DNA of 64,000 nucleotides from positions 310,001 to 374,000 of the forward strand of contig NZ_JALJXP010000007.1 in assembly GCF_024170165.1 (NCBI RefSeq), in the 5' to 3' direction. Source of the stretch: Pseudomonas nitroreducens. GTDB taxonomy: Bacteria > Pseudomonadota > Gammaproteobacteria > Pseudomonadales > Pseudomonadaceae. Numbering within the stretch: position 1 is the first letter of the stretch; each line of letters starts with the position of its first letter. A model generated the notes under the pieces. It had not been told where the DNA came from. It made no database searches and worked only from the letters and a program-made list of their open reading frames with translations. Position numbers and translations under genes: made by a program. Shown here piece after piece: positions 37,295 to 46,717 of the stretch.

Positions 37295-40186
37295 TCAGGC
37301 GATACGCCCGAGCAGTTCGCGAGCTTCCTGCTGCTGGTTGTCGTTACCCTCGGTGATGACTTCATCGAGGATGTCGCGGGCGCCTTCGGTGTCGCCCATG
37401 TCGATGTAGGCACGCGCCAGGTCGAGTTTGGTGGCCGCCTCGTCAGCGCCGGAGAGGAAGTCGAAATCGTCTTCATCATCGGCACCGTCGCCCGGCAGGT
37501 CCAGATCGCCTGCGGCGAAGCTCTCTTCCGCCAGCGATTCGACGGGAGCCTGCGGCTCGTCGTTCTGCGCGGAGAGACGGTCCAGCTCGGCACTGACCTC
37601 GTCCAGTTGGGCGGCGAAGCTATCGTCGGCCTTGGCAGGCGCCGGCTCATCATCCGCCAGGGACAGGTCGAAATCGTCCGGCAGATCGTCGGCTTGCGGC
37701 GCCTTGTTCTCGATATCCAGGCTGAACTCCTCGGGGCTCACGCCGGACAGCGATGCGGTGTCGTCGTCCAGACCCAGCAGGAAGTCGTCTTCCGCCGAAG
37801 CCAGGGTGGAGTGGGCGTCTTTCTCCAGACCCTTGTCCAGGTCCAGGGAAAAGTCGCTCAGGTCGTCGACCAGCGACGGGGCCTCGACCTTGGCGACCGG
37901 CTCTTCCGGCAGATCCAGATCGAAGGCGAAGTCGTCCTCGGCCTTGGTGCTCGGCGCTGCGGCAGGCGCACCGCCCAGGCTCAGGTCATCATCCAGGTCG
38001 AAGCTGCCGAAGGACAATTCGTCGTCCTGCTGCACAGCCGGAGCGGCGGGCTTGTCGCCACCCAGCTCGAGGTCGTCCAGCGCCAGGTCGAAGGCGTCAT
38101 CCAGATCATTGTGCGACTGAGTGACGGGCTCGGCCGCTGGCGGAGTCGGCTCCACTTCGAAGTCGTCCAGGCTGAACCCATCGAGATCATCACCGGCCGC
38201 TGCTGCGGCAGCGGCCAGGCCACCACCCACGGCAGCCAGGGTGACCATGCCCGGGTAGCGGGACTTGAGCTGCTCGACCTGCGGCTCGGCGCCGCCGATT
38301 TCACGCAGTTCGTTTTCCTGGCGGGCGAAACCTTCGCGGTCGCCGATCTCGGCATAGACCTCCATCAGTTTCACGCGCAGGTCGGTGCGCTGCGGCTCGT
38401 CATAGATGGCGCCCTGCAGCAGTTCGGCAGCCTGGTTGAAGCGGCCGTAGGCGATGTAGATGTCCGCCTCGCCCAGCGCATCGCTGGTCTGCGCAGCCAC
38501 ACGCTCGGGGGCAGTCTGAGCCGGGGCGGCGACTTCGGCGGCCTGCGGTACGTCCAGGGTGTCCAGTTCGCTGCCGGCGAGGGCCAGATCGTCGTCCAGG
38601 TGCGGCTCGTCGTCACCGGCGTAGGCAGCAAGCCCTTCCTGCTCCTTGGCGGCACGGCGACGGGAAATGATCATCAGCAGGACCAGCAGGGCCAGCAGCG
38701 CGCTACCGGCGATGGCGCCCAGCCAGATCGGATTGGCGAGGATCTCGTCGACGAGGCTGGTCTCGGCCTGCGTGGCCGGCGCGGCAACGGGAGCCGGAGC
38801 CGGCTTCTGCGCTTCCGGCGCGGGGGCTGCTGCAGCTGGAGCCGGTGCGGGCGCCGGAGCCGGTTGCGGTGGCGCCTCGGCGGCAGGGGCCGGCGGAGTG
38901 CCCGCATCGCCACCCGGAGCCGGTGCGGCCGGTTGCTCTGCGACCGCAGGAGCCGGCGGAGTGGCCGGCTGGGCAGCCGAGTCAGCGCCCGGCACTGGAG
39001 CCGGAACGGCAGCGGCGCCATTGGCGGCGGCAGCCTTGTCATTGCCCAGCTCGCTCTGCAGCTTGGCCAGCTGTGCATCCTTCAGCGCGATGAGCTTCTG
39101 CAGCTTGTCCATCTGGCTCTGCAGGTCGGTCATGCGGCCGGTCAGCTCGTCGTTCTCGCGACGGGTGCTGTCGAGGCTTTCCTTGGTGACGGCCAGCTTG
39201 TCCGCGACGGCCTGGCCGTCCTTGCTGCCCTTGTCGCCACCCTTGGGCTTGCCGCTCTCGCCGGAGAGCAGGCGCAGGCTGTCCTTGGTTTCGGCCTGGG
39301 CCGGGGCGTTGCCGGCGCTGGCGCGCGGCGTGGCGTCCAGCTGGCGGGCGCCGCCGGTGGGCAGGCTGCGGCCTTCACGCCAGGCGGTGTATTGCTGGCT
39401 GACTTCGGCAGCGGCATCCGGCTGGGTGCGGGCCTTGATCTGCTCGGCGTCGGGCAGGCGCAGCACCTGGCCGCTCTTCAGGCGGTTGATGTTGCCGCCG
39501 AGGAAGGCGTCGGGATTGAGGTCCTGGATCGCCAGCATGGTCTGCTGGACGGAAACGCGGCCATCCGGGCGCGCACGGGCGGCGATCTCCCAGAGGGTGT
39601 CGTTCTTGCCGGTGCGGTACTCATTGCCTTCCAGGCGGCGCGAAGAAGCTGCCGGAGCTGCCGGAGCGGCACGCTCAGCGCTGGGAGCAGGCGTTGCACG
39701 CGGCGCAGCGGGAGCGGCCGGGCGCGCCATCGGAGCGGGAGCGGCCATCGGCGCGCGCGGCACGGCGGCGGCGGTCTGCGGCGAATACATCGGCGGGTCC
39801 AGCAGCACGGTGTACTCACGCAGCAACCGACCATTGGGCCAGAGCACTTCCACGAGGAAGTTCAGGTAGGGTTCCTGCACCGGCCGGTCGGAGGTCACGC
39901 GAATGACGCTCTTGCCGTTGGGCTTGACGATGGGAGTGAATTTCAGCCCGGTCAGGAAGTACTGACGGTCGACGCCGGCCTTGTTGAAGTCTTCCGGCGA
40001 AGCCAGCTTCGGGATTACCTCGGCCGCGGACAGGTCACGAACTTCGACCAGTTCGATTTCGGCATCCAGCGGCTGGTTCAGCGCCGAACGCAGGTGGATA
40101 TCCCCCAACCCCAGCGCATGTGCCATGCCCGAGGTCAGTGCCGAAGCAGCTGCGATTGCCTGCACCAGTTTGCGAAGCCGGACCAT
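37295..40186 (-). CDS. fimV: FimV, polar hub / peptidoglycan-binding protein
   Basis: A 963-aa protein from the ATG at 40186 (AGGGA site). In order: signal peptide (cut near AHA-LG), an N-terminal FimV domain (30-135), Pro/Ala linker, LysM domain (about 190-244), coiled coil (335-382), a long Ala/Pro stretch, one membrane helix (488-508), and a large acidic cytoplasmic region rich in DDFDL/SLDD repeats that ends in the TPR-like FimV C-terminal domain (DLARAYIDMGDTEGAR). FimV recruits type IV pilus, T2SS and CyaB-related factors to the pole. An upstream in-frame ATG lacks both a ribosome site and the signal peptide. Confidence 0.95.
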   Translation of the reverse strand: MVRLRKLVQAIAAASALTSGMAHALGLGDIHLRSALNQPLDAEIELVEVRDLSAAEVIPKLASPEDFNKAGVDRQYFLTGLKFTPIVKPNGKSVIRVTSDRPVQEPYLNFLVEVLWPNGRLLREYTVLLDPPMYSPQTAAAVPRAPMAAPAPMARPAAPAAPRATPAPSAERAAPAAPAASSRRLEGNEYRTGKNDTLWEIAARARPDGRVSVQQTMLAIQDLNPDAFLGGNINRLKSGQVLRLPDAEQIKARTQPDAAAEVSQQYTAWREGRSLPTGGARQLDATPRASAGNAPAQAETKDSLRLLSGESGKPKGGDKGSKDGQAVADKLAVTKESLDSTRRENDELTGRMTDLQSQMDKLQKLIALKDAQLAKLQSELGNDKAAAANGAAAVPAPVPGADSAAQPATPPAPAVAEQPAAPAPGGDAGTPPAPAAEAPPQPAPAPAPAPAAAAPAPEAQKPAPAPVAAPATQAETSLVDEILANPIWLGAIAGSALLALLVLLMIISRRRAAKEQEGLAAYAGDDEPHLDDDLALAGSELDTLDVPQAAEVAAPAQTAPERVAAQTSDALGEADIYIAYGRFNQAAELLQGAIYDEPQRTDLRVKLMEVYAEIGDREGFARQENELREIGGAEPQVEQLKSRYPGMVTLAAVGGGLAAAAAAAGDDLDGFSLDDFEVEPTPPAAEPVTQSHNDLDDAFDLALDDLELGGDKPAAPAVQQDDELSFGSFDLDDDLSLGGAPAAAPSTKAEDDFAFDLDLPEEPVAKVEAPSLVDDLSDFSLDLDKGLEKDAHSTLASAEDDFLLGLDDDTASLSGVSPEEFSLDIENKAPQADDLPDDFDLSLADDEPAPAKADDSFAAQLDEVSAELDRLSAQNDEPQAPVESLAEESFAAGDLDLPGDGADDEDDFDFLSGADEAATKLDLARAYIDMGDTEGARDILDEVITEGNDNQQQEARELLGRIA

Positions 40187-40354
40187 ATAGTAATCCCTTG
40201 TTTTAATAGCTTTTTTCTGGATTAGAACAACGTCTAACGGGCGCCGCTGCCCACTACACTGTCCGTTTTCACGGCAGTGCTCTCCCCTGTCAGCGACGTT
40301 CCCGGCCAGTATTGCCAAGCTAGAATACTTCTTCAAATATTCGGTAAGTATCTT

Positions 40355-41365
40355 TTACAGATAGTGTTTTATCAACAATTCGCCCAAGTTCACAGCATTC
40401 AGGGCTGCGCCTTTTCTCACATTATCTGACGCAATCCACAAATTCAGTTCGCACGAATCTGTCAGACCGGTCCGTAGGCGACCGACGTAAACACTATCCT
40501 GCCCCTGTGCATCACCGATGACAGTCGGGTAATCGCCTTCCACCAGCTCGATGCCTTCGGCAGCGTCCAGAGCGGCGCTGACCGCCGCCAGGGAAACCGG
40601 GGCCGCCGCCTTGATGGAAAGCATCAGGGTATCGCCAAAGAATACCGGCGCCAGACTGCAGGTCACGTTCAGGCCGTTCTTCAGTTCGGGGAACAGCACC
40701 GCGAGCTCTGCCGCGATGCGGCGCTCGACCAAGGAATAGCCCTGTTCGTCGACGCCGCCCAGTTGCGCCAGCATGTTGAAGGCGAACTGGCGATCCACCA
40801 GCCGCGGCTCCAGCGGACGCGCATTGAGCAGCTCGGCGGTCTGCCGCGCCAGCTCCTGCACACCCTCGCGCCCCAGCGCGGAAGCGGACAGGCAGGCGCT
40901 TACCGTGACCTGGCGAAGTTCCAGCACGCCACGCAGCGCGGCGAGCACTTCGGCAACCTCGGCGGCCGGTGCTGCCGGGGCGGCAATCAGAGCAGGAAGT
41001 TGCAGGGCCTCGACAGCGTCGCCGTTCACGCAGGCCTGGGCCAGCAGCGCGGCGGCATCATTCAGCGACGCACCACTGAGATCGATCACGCTGCAACCGG
41101 CCGCACGGGCGCGCGCCGCACAGTCGGCAGCGGCGTCAGCAGCCACGGAAAGGAAGACCAGGCGCACTTTGGCGAAGTCGAAATCATCGAGCTTGCCGAC
41201 CCGGATGTTGCGCCCACGGAAGGCAATCGACTTGCCGGCGGATTCGCCGCTGGCCAGCAGATACAGGTTGGCGACGGGGAAGTCGCGCTCTTCCAGCAGT
41301 TCGACCAAAGCCTCGCCAACGAGTCCTGTGGCGCCTACTACGGCGATGTCGAGTGTTTCAGGCAT
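40355..41365 (-). CDS. usg: USG-1 homolog, aspartate-semialdehyde dehydrogenase-like without the catalytic Cys
   Basis: A 336-aa protein related to Asd: Rossmann motif GATGLVGEAL (11-20), a VIDLSGAS strand and the dimerisation region are kept. At the place of the active-site NPNC (Asd Cys135 context GGNCT) it reads APAAP (residues 129-133), so the nucleophile is missing. This is the pattern of USG-1, the paralog encoded before truA in E. coli. It cannot be a normal dehydrogenase. Its true role is unknown. The neighbours are fimV and a fimV-like gene. Confidence 0.88.
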   Translation of the reverse strand: MPETLDIAVVGATGLVGEALVELLEERDFPVANLYLLASGESAGKSIAFRGRNIRVGKLDDFDFAKVRLVFLSVAADAAADCAARARAAGCSVIDLSGASLNDAAALLAQACVNGDAVEALQLPALIAAPAAPAAEVAEVLAALRGVLELRQVTVSACLSASALGREGVQELARQTAELLNARPLEPRLVDRQFAFNMLAQLGGVDEQGYSLVERRIAAELAVLFPELKNGLNVTCSLAPVFFGDTLMLSIKAAAPVSLAAVSAALDAAEGIELVEGDYPTVIGDAQGQDSVYVGRLRTGLTDSCELNLWIASDNVRKGAALNAVNLGELLIKHYL

Positions 41366-41386
41366 CCGGGGTCTCACAATCGGTGG

Positions 41387-41408
41387 GTAAAGTAGCGCAG
41401 CACTTTAC
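41387..41408. other. hairpin between fimV-like and usg genes
   Basis: GTAAAGT/ACTTTAC with an 8-base loop, 22 bp upstream of the usg start. No U tract follows on the minus strand. Confidence 0.4.
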
Positions 41409-41460
41409 TGCCCCCACCGGCGACGAAGCAATCGAGGGCTCCGCCGCCTATCGCCGCAGC

Positions 41461-42648
41461 TCAGGGGCGCGGCGCGCCCTCCGTAGCCTGGGCGGTCAGC
41501 GGCGCCGTTACCTGGGCGACGTCCCCGGCCGCAGCCTGCGGATTGCCTGCCTGCGGAGCAGCCTGGGTCTTGGCGCGATCCTGCTCGGCCAGACGCGCGA
41601 TCAGGCCGGCAATCTGCGAGTCCTTCAACTCGATCAGCTTGTTCAGTTTCTGGGTCTGGCTTTCCAGGTCGGAAATCCGGCTGCGCAGCTCATCACCTTC
41701 GCGGCGCGCACTGTCCAGGCCTTCCTGAGCCACGGCCAGTTGCTCGGCCTCGACCTTGCCCTGGTCCTTGCCCGGCTGGCCGGAGATCAGGCGCAGGTTG
41801 TCGCGCTCTTCGGCTTTCGCCGGCGCACTGCCCGCCTCCGCCTTGTGGGTGGCATCCAGCTGGCGCCCCTGCTGGGCCAGTTGCGGATTGCGCCTGGCCT
41901 TCCACTGCGAATTCTGGGTTTCCACGTGAGCCACGGCCTGGGCATGGCTCTGCTCGCGAACCTGCTGCTCGCTGGGCAGGCGCAGCACCTGGCCGACCTT
42001 CAGGCGATTGATGTTGCCATCGACGAAGGCATCGGGGTTCATCTGCTGCATCGCCGCCATGGTCTGCATGACCGACACGCTGCTGGACGGCCGGTTGCGC
42101 GAGGCGATGTCCCACAGCGCGTCGTTGCGCTGGATGCGATAGCTGTCGGCCGGCGCATTGGCTACCGACGGCACCAGCGGTTGCGCCTGCGGCGCGCGAA
42201 CCGCAGCCACCGGCGCGATGGCCGGCGGCGTCACCGGGCTGGCCACATAGCTCGGCGGGTCCAGCAGCAGGGTGAACTCGCGCACCAGTCGCCCCTGCGG
42301 CCAGACCACCTGGAGGACGAAGTTCACGTAGGGCTCGCGAATCGGCTTGGACGAGCTGACGTGAATGACGCCACGGCCATTCCTGCCGACATCGGGGGTG
42401 AATTTCAGCCCGCTGGTGATCACGTTGCGGTCCACACCCAGGCGCTCGAAATCTTCTGCCGAGGCGAGGCTGACCACAACCTCCTCGGAGCTGAGGTCGG
42501 CCACGCCGCGCAGGTCGATATTGGCCGAGAGGGTCTGCCCCAGCACGGCCCGCGAAGAAATGTCGCCCAGTTCCAGGGCGCCTGCCATGCCCGGCATGAA
42601 CGCCGCGGCGACTGCCGTCGCCAACCACAACCTGTGTAACCGAGCCAT
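41461..42648 (-). CDS. short FimV paralog (N-terminal domain plus LysM, no membrane anchor)
   Basis: A 395-aa exported protein. Residues 1-135 align closely with FimV (shared LKFTP, REPYVNF versus QEPYLNF, VWPQGRLVREFTLLLDPP). A LysM domain lies at about 168-224 (GNINRLKVGQVLRLP, nearly identical to FimV) and a coiled coil near 300-350. It ends without FimV's membrane helix, acidic repeats or TPR domain. So it should be a periplasmic peptidoglycan-binding protein. I recall a similar gene next to asd in other Pseudomonas species but not in PAO1. Confidence 0.85.
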   Translation of the reverse strand: MARLHRLWLATAVAAAFMPGMAGALELGDISSRAVLGQTLSANIDLRGVADLSSEEVVVSLASAEDFERLGVDRNVITSGLKFTPDVGRNGRGVIHVSSSKPIREPYVNFVLQVVWPQGRLVREFTLLLDPPSYVASPVTPPAIAPVAAVRAPQAQPLVPSVANAPADSYRIQRNDALWDIASRNRPSSSVSVMQTMAAMQQMNPDAFVDGNINRLKVGQVLRLPSEQQVREQSHAQAVAHVETQNSQWKARRNPQLAQQGRQLDATHKAEAGSAPAKAEERDNLRLISGQPGKDQGKVEAEQLAVAQEGLDSARREGDELRSRISDLESQTQKLNKLIELKDSQIAGLIARLAEQDRAKTQAAPQAGNPQAAAGDVAQVTAPLTAQATEGAPRP

Positions 42649-42862
42649 CCTCTCCCCCGCTGCTTGCTTGCCGTCGGCCGACGCGAAAAGGCGCGCCGAA
42701 ACCTGTCCCCATGGACGGGCTGCGAGGATAGCGACTGGTTCCCGGTGGCTTTTCCGGGTGCGTCACAGAAACTGGCGCCAAAGAGCCGGCAACCGGACAG
42801 ACTGGCGTTTTTGTGCAGCGGTTCACCTACACACAGGGAACTTCTCGTGCTCCACAAAGCAC

Positions 42863-42885
42863 GACGCCGGCTCAGGGCCGGCGTC
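42863..42885 (-). terminator. hairpin after asd, weak terminator
   Basis: A perfect nine-pair stem GACGCCGGC/GCCGGCGTC lies 25 bp after the asd stop. The following minus-strand sequence (GTGCTTTG) is only mildly U-rich. Confidence 0.45.
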
Positions 42886-42909
42886 GCGGGGTTCACACTC
42901 AGGAGCGGA

Positions 42910-44022
42910 TCAACGCTCGAGCAGGATGCGCAGCATGCGACGCAGCGGCTCGGCGGCCCCCCACAGCAGCTGGTCACCCACGGTGAAGGCGCCCAGGTAC
43001 TGAGTGCCCATGTTGAGTTTGCGCAGGCGGCCGACCGGAACGCTCAGGGTGCCGGTGACGGCCGCCGGAGTCAGTTCGCGCATGCTGATCTCGCGCTGGT
43101 TCGGGATCAGCTTCACCCAGGGGTTGTGCTGGCTGATCAGGCCTTCGATGTCCGCGATGGGCACATCCTTGTTCAGCTTGATGGTCAGCGCCTGGCTGTG
43201 GCAGCGCATGGCGCCGATGCGCACGCAGATGCCGTCCACCGGGATCGGGTTCTTGAAGCGGCCGAGGATCTTGTTGGTCTCCGCCTGGCCCTTCCACTCT
43301 TCGCGGCTCTGGCCGTTGGGCAGTTCCTTGTCGATCCACGGGATCAGGCTGCCGGCCAGCGGCGCGCCGAAGTTCTCGGTGGGCATGGCGTCGCTGCGGA
43401 TGGCTTCGGCGACCTTGCGGTCGATGTCGAGGATGGCACTGGACGGGTTGGCCAGGTCATCGGCGACGGAAGCGTTGATGGCGCCCATCTGCTTGATCAG
43501 CTCGCGCATGTTCTGCGCGCCGGCGCCCGAGGCCGCCTGATAGGTCATGGCGCTCATCCACTCGACCAGGCCGGCTTCGAACAGGCCGCCCAGGGCCATC
43601 AGCATCAGGCTGACGGTGCAGTTGCCGCCGATGTAGTTCTTGGTGCCGGCGTCCAGCGAGTTGTCGATGACCTTGCGGTTCACCGGGTCGAGGACGATGA
43701 CCGCGTCATCCTGCATGCGCAGGCTGGAAGCGGCGTCGATCCAGTAACCCTGCCAGCCGGCTTCGCGCAGCTTGGGGAAGACTTCGCTGGTGTAGTCGCC
43801 GCCCTGGCAGGTCAGGATGACGTCGAGGGTTTTCAGTTCCTCGATGCTGTAGGCGTCCTTCAGGGGGGCAATGTCCTTGCCAATGGACGGACCTTCGCCA
43901 CCCACGTTGGAGGTGGTGAAGAACACCGGCTCGATCAGGTCGAAGTCCCGCTCTTCCAGCATCCGCTGCATGAGCACCGAACCCACCATGCCACGCCAAC
44001 CGATCAGACCTACACGCTTCAT
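42910..44022 (-). CDS. asd: aspartate-semialdehyde dehydrogenase
   Basis: A 370-aa protein. The catalytic Cys135 is in GGNCTVSL, the cofactor motif GWRGMVGS is at 8-15 and TYQAASGAG follows near 160. It makes L-aspartate semialdehyde for lysine/diaminopimelate, threonine and methionine synthesis. A separate transcript from leuB is likely because an 80-bp gap with a hairpin (44056-44087) separates them. Confidence 0.97.
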   Translation of the reverse strand: MKRVGLIGWRGMVGSVLMQRMLEERDFDLIEPVFFTTSNVGGEGPSIGKDIAPLKDAYSIEELKTLDVILTCQGGDYTSEVFPKLREAGWQGYWIDAASSLRMQDDAVIVLDPVNRKVIDNSLDAGTKNYIGGNCTVSLMLMALGGLFEAGLVEWMSAMTYQAASGAGAQNMRELIKQMGAINASVADDLANPSSAILDIDRKVAEAIRSDAMPTENFGAPLAGSLIPWIDKELPNGQSREEWKGQAETNKILGRFKNPIPVDGICVRIGAMRCHSQALTIKLNKDVPIADIEGLISQHNPWVKLIPNQREISMRELTPAAVTGTLSVPVGRLRKLNMGTQYLGAFTVGDQLLWGAAEPLRRMLRILLER

Positions 44023-44055
44023 CGCTACTACACCTTCAAATATTTAGAGGGCCGT

Positions 44056-44087
44056 CGTTCCCGCCTTCCTGCAGAAGCGCGGGAACG
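44056..44087 (-). other. hairpin between leuB and asd
   Basis: CGTTCCCGC/GCGGGAACG around a 14-base loop; no U tract on the minus strand, so it is not a standard terminator. Confidence 0.45.
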
Positions 44088-44102
44088 AGCGAGCCGGACA
44101 GA

Positions 44103-45185
44103 TTACAGATTCCGCAGTGCTGCGACTACCGCGTCGCCCATTTCGCGGGTGCCGACCTTGGTGCAGCCTTCGGACCAGATGTCACCGGTACGCAGGCCCT
44201 GGTCGAGCACCAGGCTCACGGCCTTCTCGATGGCGTCGGCGGCGGCGCCTTCGTTGAAGGTGTAACGCAGCATCATCGAAACCGAGAGGATGGTCGCCAG
44301 CGGGTTGGCGATGCCCTTGCCGGCGATGTCCGGGGCGGAACCGTGGCACGGTTCGTACATGCCCTTGTTGTTGGAATCCAGCGAGGCAGAGGGCAGCATG
44401 CCGATGGAGCCGGTGAGCATGGAAGCCTCATCCGACAGGATGTCGCCGAACATGTTGTCGGTGACCATCACGTCGAACTGCTTGGGTGCGCGGACCAGTT
44501 GCATGGCGGCGTTGTCGACGTACATGTGCGACAGCTCGATGTCCGGGTAGTCCTTGGCGACTTCCTCGACCACTTCACGCCACAGCTGGCTGGAAGCCAG
44601 GACGTTGGCCTTGTCCACCGAGCACAGCTTCTTGCCGCGCACGCGGGCCATGTCGAAGCCGACGCGGGCGATGCGGCGGATTTCGCTTTCGCTGTACGGC
44701 AGGGTGTCGTACGCCTGGCGCTCGCCGTTCTCCAGCACGCGCTGCTCGCGCGGCTGGCCGAAGTAGATGCCGCCGGTCAGCTCGCGGACGATGAGGATGT
44801 CCAGGCCGGCAACCACTTCGGGCTTCAGGCTGGAGGCATCGGCCAGTTGCGGGTAGAGGATGGCCGGACGCAGGTTGCCGAACAGGCCCAGTTGCGAGCG
44901 GATTTTCAGCAGGCCGCGCTCGGGGCGGATGTCACGCTCGATCTTGTCCCACTTCGGGCCACCCACGGCGCCCAGCAGCACGGCGTCGGAAGCGCGCGCG
45001 CGCTCCAGGGTCTCGTCCGCCAGCGGTACGCCGTGCTTGTCGATGGCGGCGCCGCCGATCACGTCTTCGGTCAGTTCGAAGCCCAGGGCGAACTTGTCGT
45101 TGGCCAGCTCCAGCACCTTGACCGCTTCGGCCATGATTTCCGGGCCGATACCGTCGCCGGGGAGAACCAGAATCTGTTTGCTCAT
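44103..45185 (-). CDS. leuB: 3-isopropylmalate dehydrogenase
   Basis: A 360-aa protein from the ATG at 45185 (AAGGA site). Motifs are LPGDGIGPE at the start, [33 protein letters not shown] and [14 protein letters not shown]. It oxidatively decarboxylates 3-isopropylmalate in leucine synthesis. A strong intrinsic terminator ends about 17 nt before its start codon, so expression from the leuCD promoter would need readthrough. Confidence 0.97.
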   Translation of the reverse strand: MSKQILVLPGDGIGPEIMAEAVKVLELANDKFALGFELTEDVIGGAAIDKHGVPLADETLERARASDAVLLGAVGGPKWDKIERDIRPERGLLKIRSQLGLFGNLRPAILYPQLADASSLKPEVVAGLDILIVRELTGGIYFGQPREQRVLENGERQAYDTLPYSESEIRRIARVGFDMARVRGKKLCSVDKANVLASSQLWREVVEEVAKDYPDIELSHMYVDNAAMQLVRAPKQFDVMVTDNMFGDILSDEASMLTGSIGMLPSASLDSNNKGMYEPCHGSAPDIAGKGIANPLATILSVSMMLRYTFNEGAAADAIEKAVSLVLDQGLRTGDIWSEGCTKVGTREMGDAVVAALRNL

Positions 45186-45201
45186 CGCTTGTTTCCTTCG
45201 G

Positions 45202-45244
45202 AAAAGTTTAAAAGCCGCAGGCTCCTGCCCGGAGCCTGCGGCTT
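45202..45244 (-). terminator. strong intrinsic terminator just upstream of leuB
   Basis: A perfect 14-pair stem AAGCCGCAGGCTCC/GGAGCCTGCGGCTT with a 5-base loop, followed on the minus strand by TTTTAAACTTTT. It begins 15 bp after the methyltransferase stop and its U tract abuts the leuB ribosome site. Confidence 0.9.
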
Positions 45245-45258
45245 GAAGCTTGCAGCCG

Positions 45259-46029
45259 TTATTTGATGGCCCAGAGCACCAGCACGTCGGTGCTGAAGGA
45301 ACCCTCGGCGTCGATCTCGAAATACTCGCGCACCTCGTCGCCCATCGAAAGCTGCAGGGCACGAATGGCCTGGCGCATCACTTCGGGGGTGCGCATGCGC
45401 TCGACCCAGGACGTGAACTCCAGGCGCAGGCGCTGGCGCTGGCGCTTCTGCGCAGTCACCGCAAGACCCGCCTCCCCCACTAAACGCGCCCACTCCGACG
45501 GGGAGTAGTCACGCACGTGGCTGGTGTCGCGCAGGACCTCGACAGTTTGCAGATAGGTATCCAGCAGCGGCAAGCCCGGCGCGGCGACATCGATGAAACA
45601 GGCCACGCCGCCCGGTTTGAGCACCCGGCGCACTTCCCGCAGCGCCTGGCCGACATCCCGCCAGTGGTGCGCGGAATAGCGGCTGAAGACGAAGTCGAAC
45701 TCGCCGTCGTCGAACGGCAGCTGCTCGGCGGCGCCACAGCGCGTGGCGATGTTGGCCAGGCCGCGCTCGGTGGCGGCCGAGGCCACCACGTCGAGCATCT
45801 GCTGGGACAGGTCGTAAGCCACCACCTCGCCGGCCAGCGGCGCGACGTTGAAGCTCACGTGCCCTGCCCCGCAGCCCAGGTCCAGCACGCGTGCACCAGT
45901 AGTCGCCGACAGTCGCTCGCGTAGCTGGGCGAATTCCTCGCCCTGGGCGTGTACGGCGCTGGTCAGGTAAGCGTTGGCCTGGGCGCCGAACTGGCGCTGG
46001 ACCACTTGCTCGTGGCGACTCTCGGTCAT
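45259..46029 (-). CDS. class I SAM-dependent methyltransferase
   Basis: A 256-aa protein from the ATG at 46029 (AGGAG site). SAM motif I is [21 protein letters not shown]-like [20 protein letters not shown] and [12 protein letters not shown] follow, as in the UbiE/COQ5 and BioC-like group. The substrate is unknown. It lies between leuD and leuB in Pseudomonas generally, which suggests a conserved link, but its step in leucine synthesis, if any, is not known. Confidence 0.9.
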   Translation of the reverse strand: MTESRHEQVVQRQFGAQANAYLTSAVHAQGEEFAQLRERLSATTGARVLDLGCGAGHVSFNVAPLAGEVVAYDLSQQMLDVVASAATERGLANIATRCGAAEQLPFDDGEFDFVFSRYSAHHWRDVGQALREVRRVLKPGGVACFIDVAAPGLPLLDTYLQTVEVLRDTSHVRDYSPSEWARLVGEAGLAVTAQKRQRQRLRLEFTSWVERMRTPEVMRQAIRALQLSMGDEVREYFEIDAEGSFSTDVLVLWAIK

Positions 46030-46061
46030 GGTGCTCTCCTTACAGAGTGATGCGGCGCCGG

Positions 46062-46706
46062 TCAGGCGTCGCGGAACAACCAGGGTTGGTTCTGCTTGTA
46101 ACCACCTTCGAAACTGCGGATGGCCTCGGCGTCCTGCAGGGTCAGACCGATGTCGTCCAGGCCATTGAGCAGGCAGTGCTTGCGGAACGCGTCCACTTCG
46201 AAGCTGTACTGCTTGCCGTCCGGGCGGGTCACGGTCTGCGCGGCGAGGTCGACGGTCAGCTGGTAACCCTCGGTGGCTTCGCACTGAGCGAACAGCTCGT
46301 CGACTTCTTCGTCCTTCAGGATGATCGGCAGCAGGCCGTTCTTGAAGCTGTTGTTGAAGAAGATGTCAGCGAAGCTCGGCGCGATCACGGTGCGGAAGCC
46401 GTACTCGTCCAGCGCCCACGGCGCGTGCTCGCGGGAGGAACCGCAACCGAAGTTCTCACGGGCCAGCAGCACGCTGGCGCCCTGGAAGCGCGGGAAGTTG
46501 AGGACGAAGTCCTTGTTCAGCGGACGCTTGGAGTTGTCCTGGTTCGGCTGGCCCACGTCGAGGTAGCGCCACTCGTCGAACAGGTTCGGGCCGAAGCCGG
46601 TGCGCTTGATCGACTTGAGGAATTGCTTGGGGATGATCTGGTCGGTGTCGACGTTGGCGCGGTCGAGCGGCGCGACGAGACCGGTGTGCTGGGTAAAGGC
46701 TTTCAT
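46062..46706 (-). CDS. leuD: 3-isopropylmalate dehydratase small subunit
   Basis: A 214-aa protein of normal length. It starts [29 protein letters not shown]-like (the AD-swivel domain) and contains [15 protein letters not shown]. It pairs with LeuC to isomerise 2- to 3-isopropylmalate. It is 11 bp after leuC. Confidence 0.97.
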   Translation of the reverse strand: MKAFTQHTGLVAPLDRANVDTDQIIPKQFLKSIKRTGFGPNLFDEWRYLDVGQPNQDNSKRPLNKDFVLNFPRFQGASVLLARENFGCGSSREHAPWALDEYGFRTVIAPSFADIFFNNSFKNGLLPIILKDEEVDELFAQCEATEGYQLTVDLAAQTVTRPDGKQYSFEVDAFRKHCLLNGLDDIGLTLQDAEAIRSFEGGYKQNQPWLFRDA

Positions 46707-46717
46707 GTTCGGTCTCC

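Noticed and set aside
37196-40225. Open frame of about 1,000 codons on the plus strand opposite fimV
   Set aside because: It mirrors the fimV codons, is full of Gly/Arg/Val runs typical of antisense GC-rich shadows, and has no ribosome site or domain.
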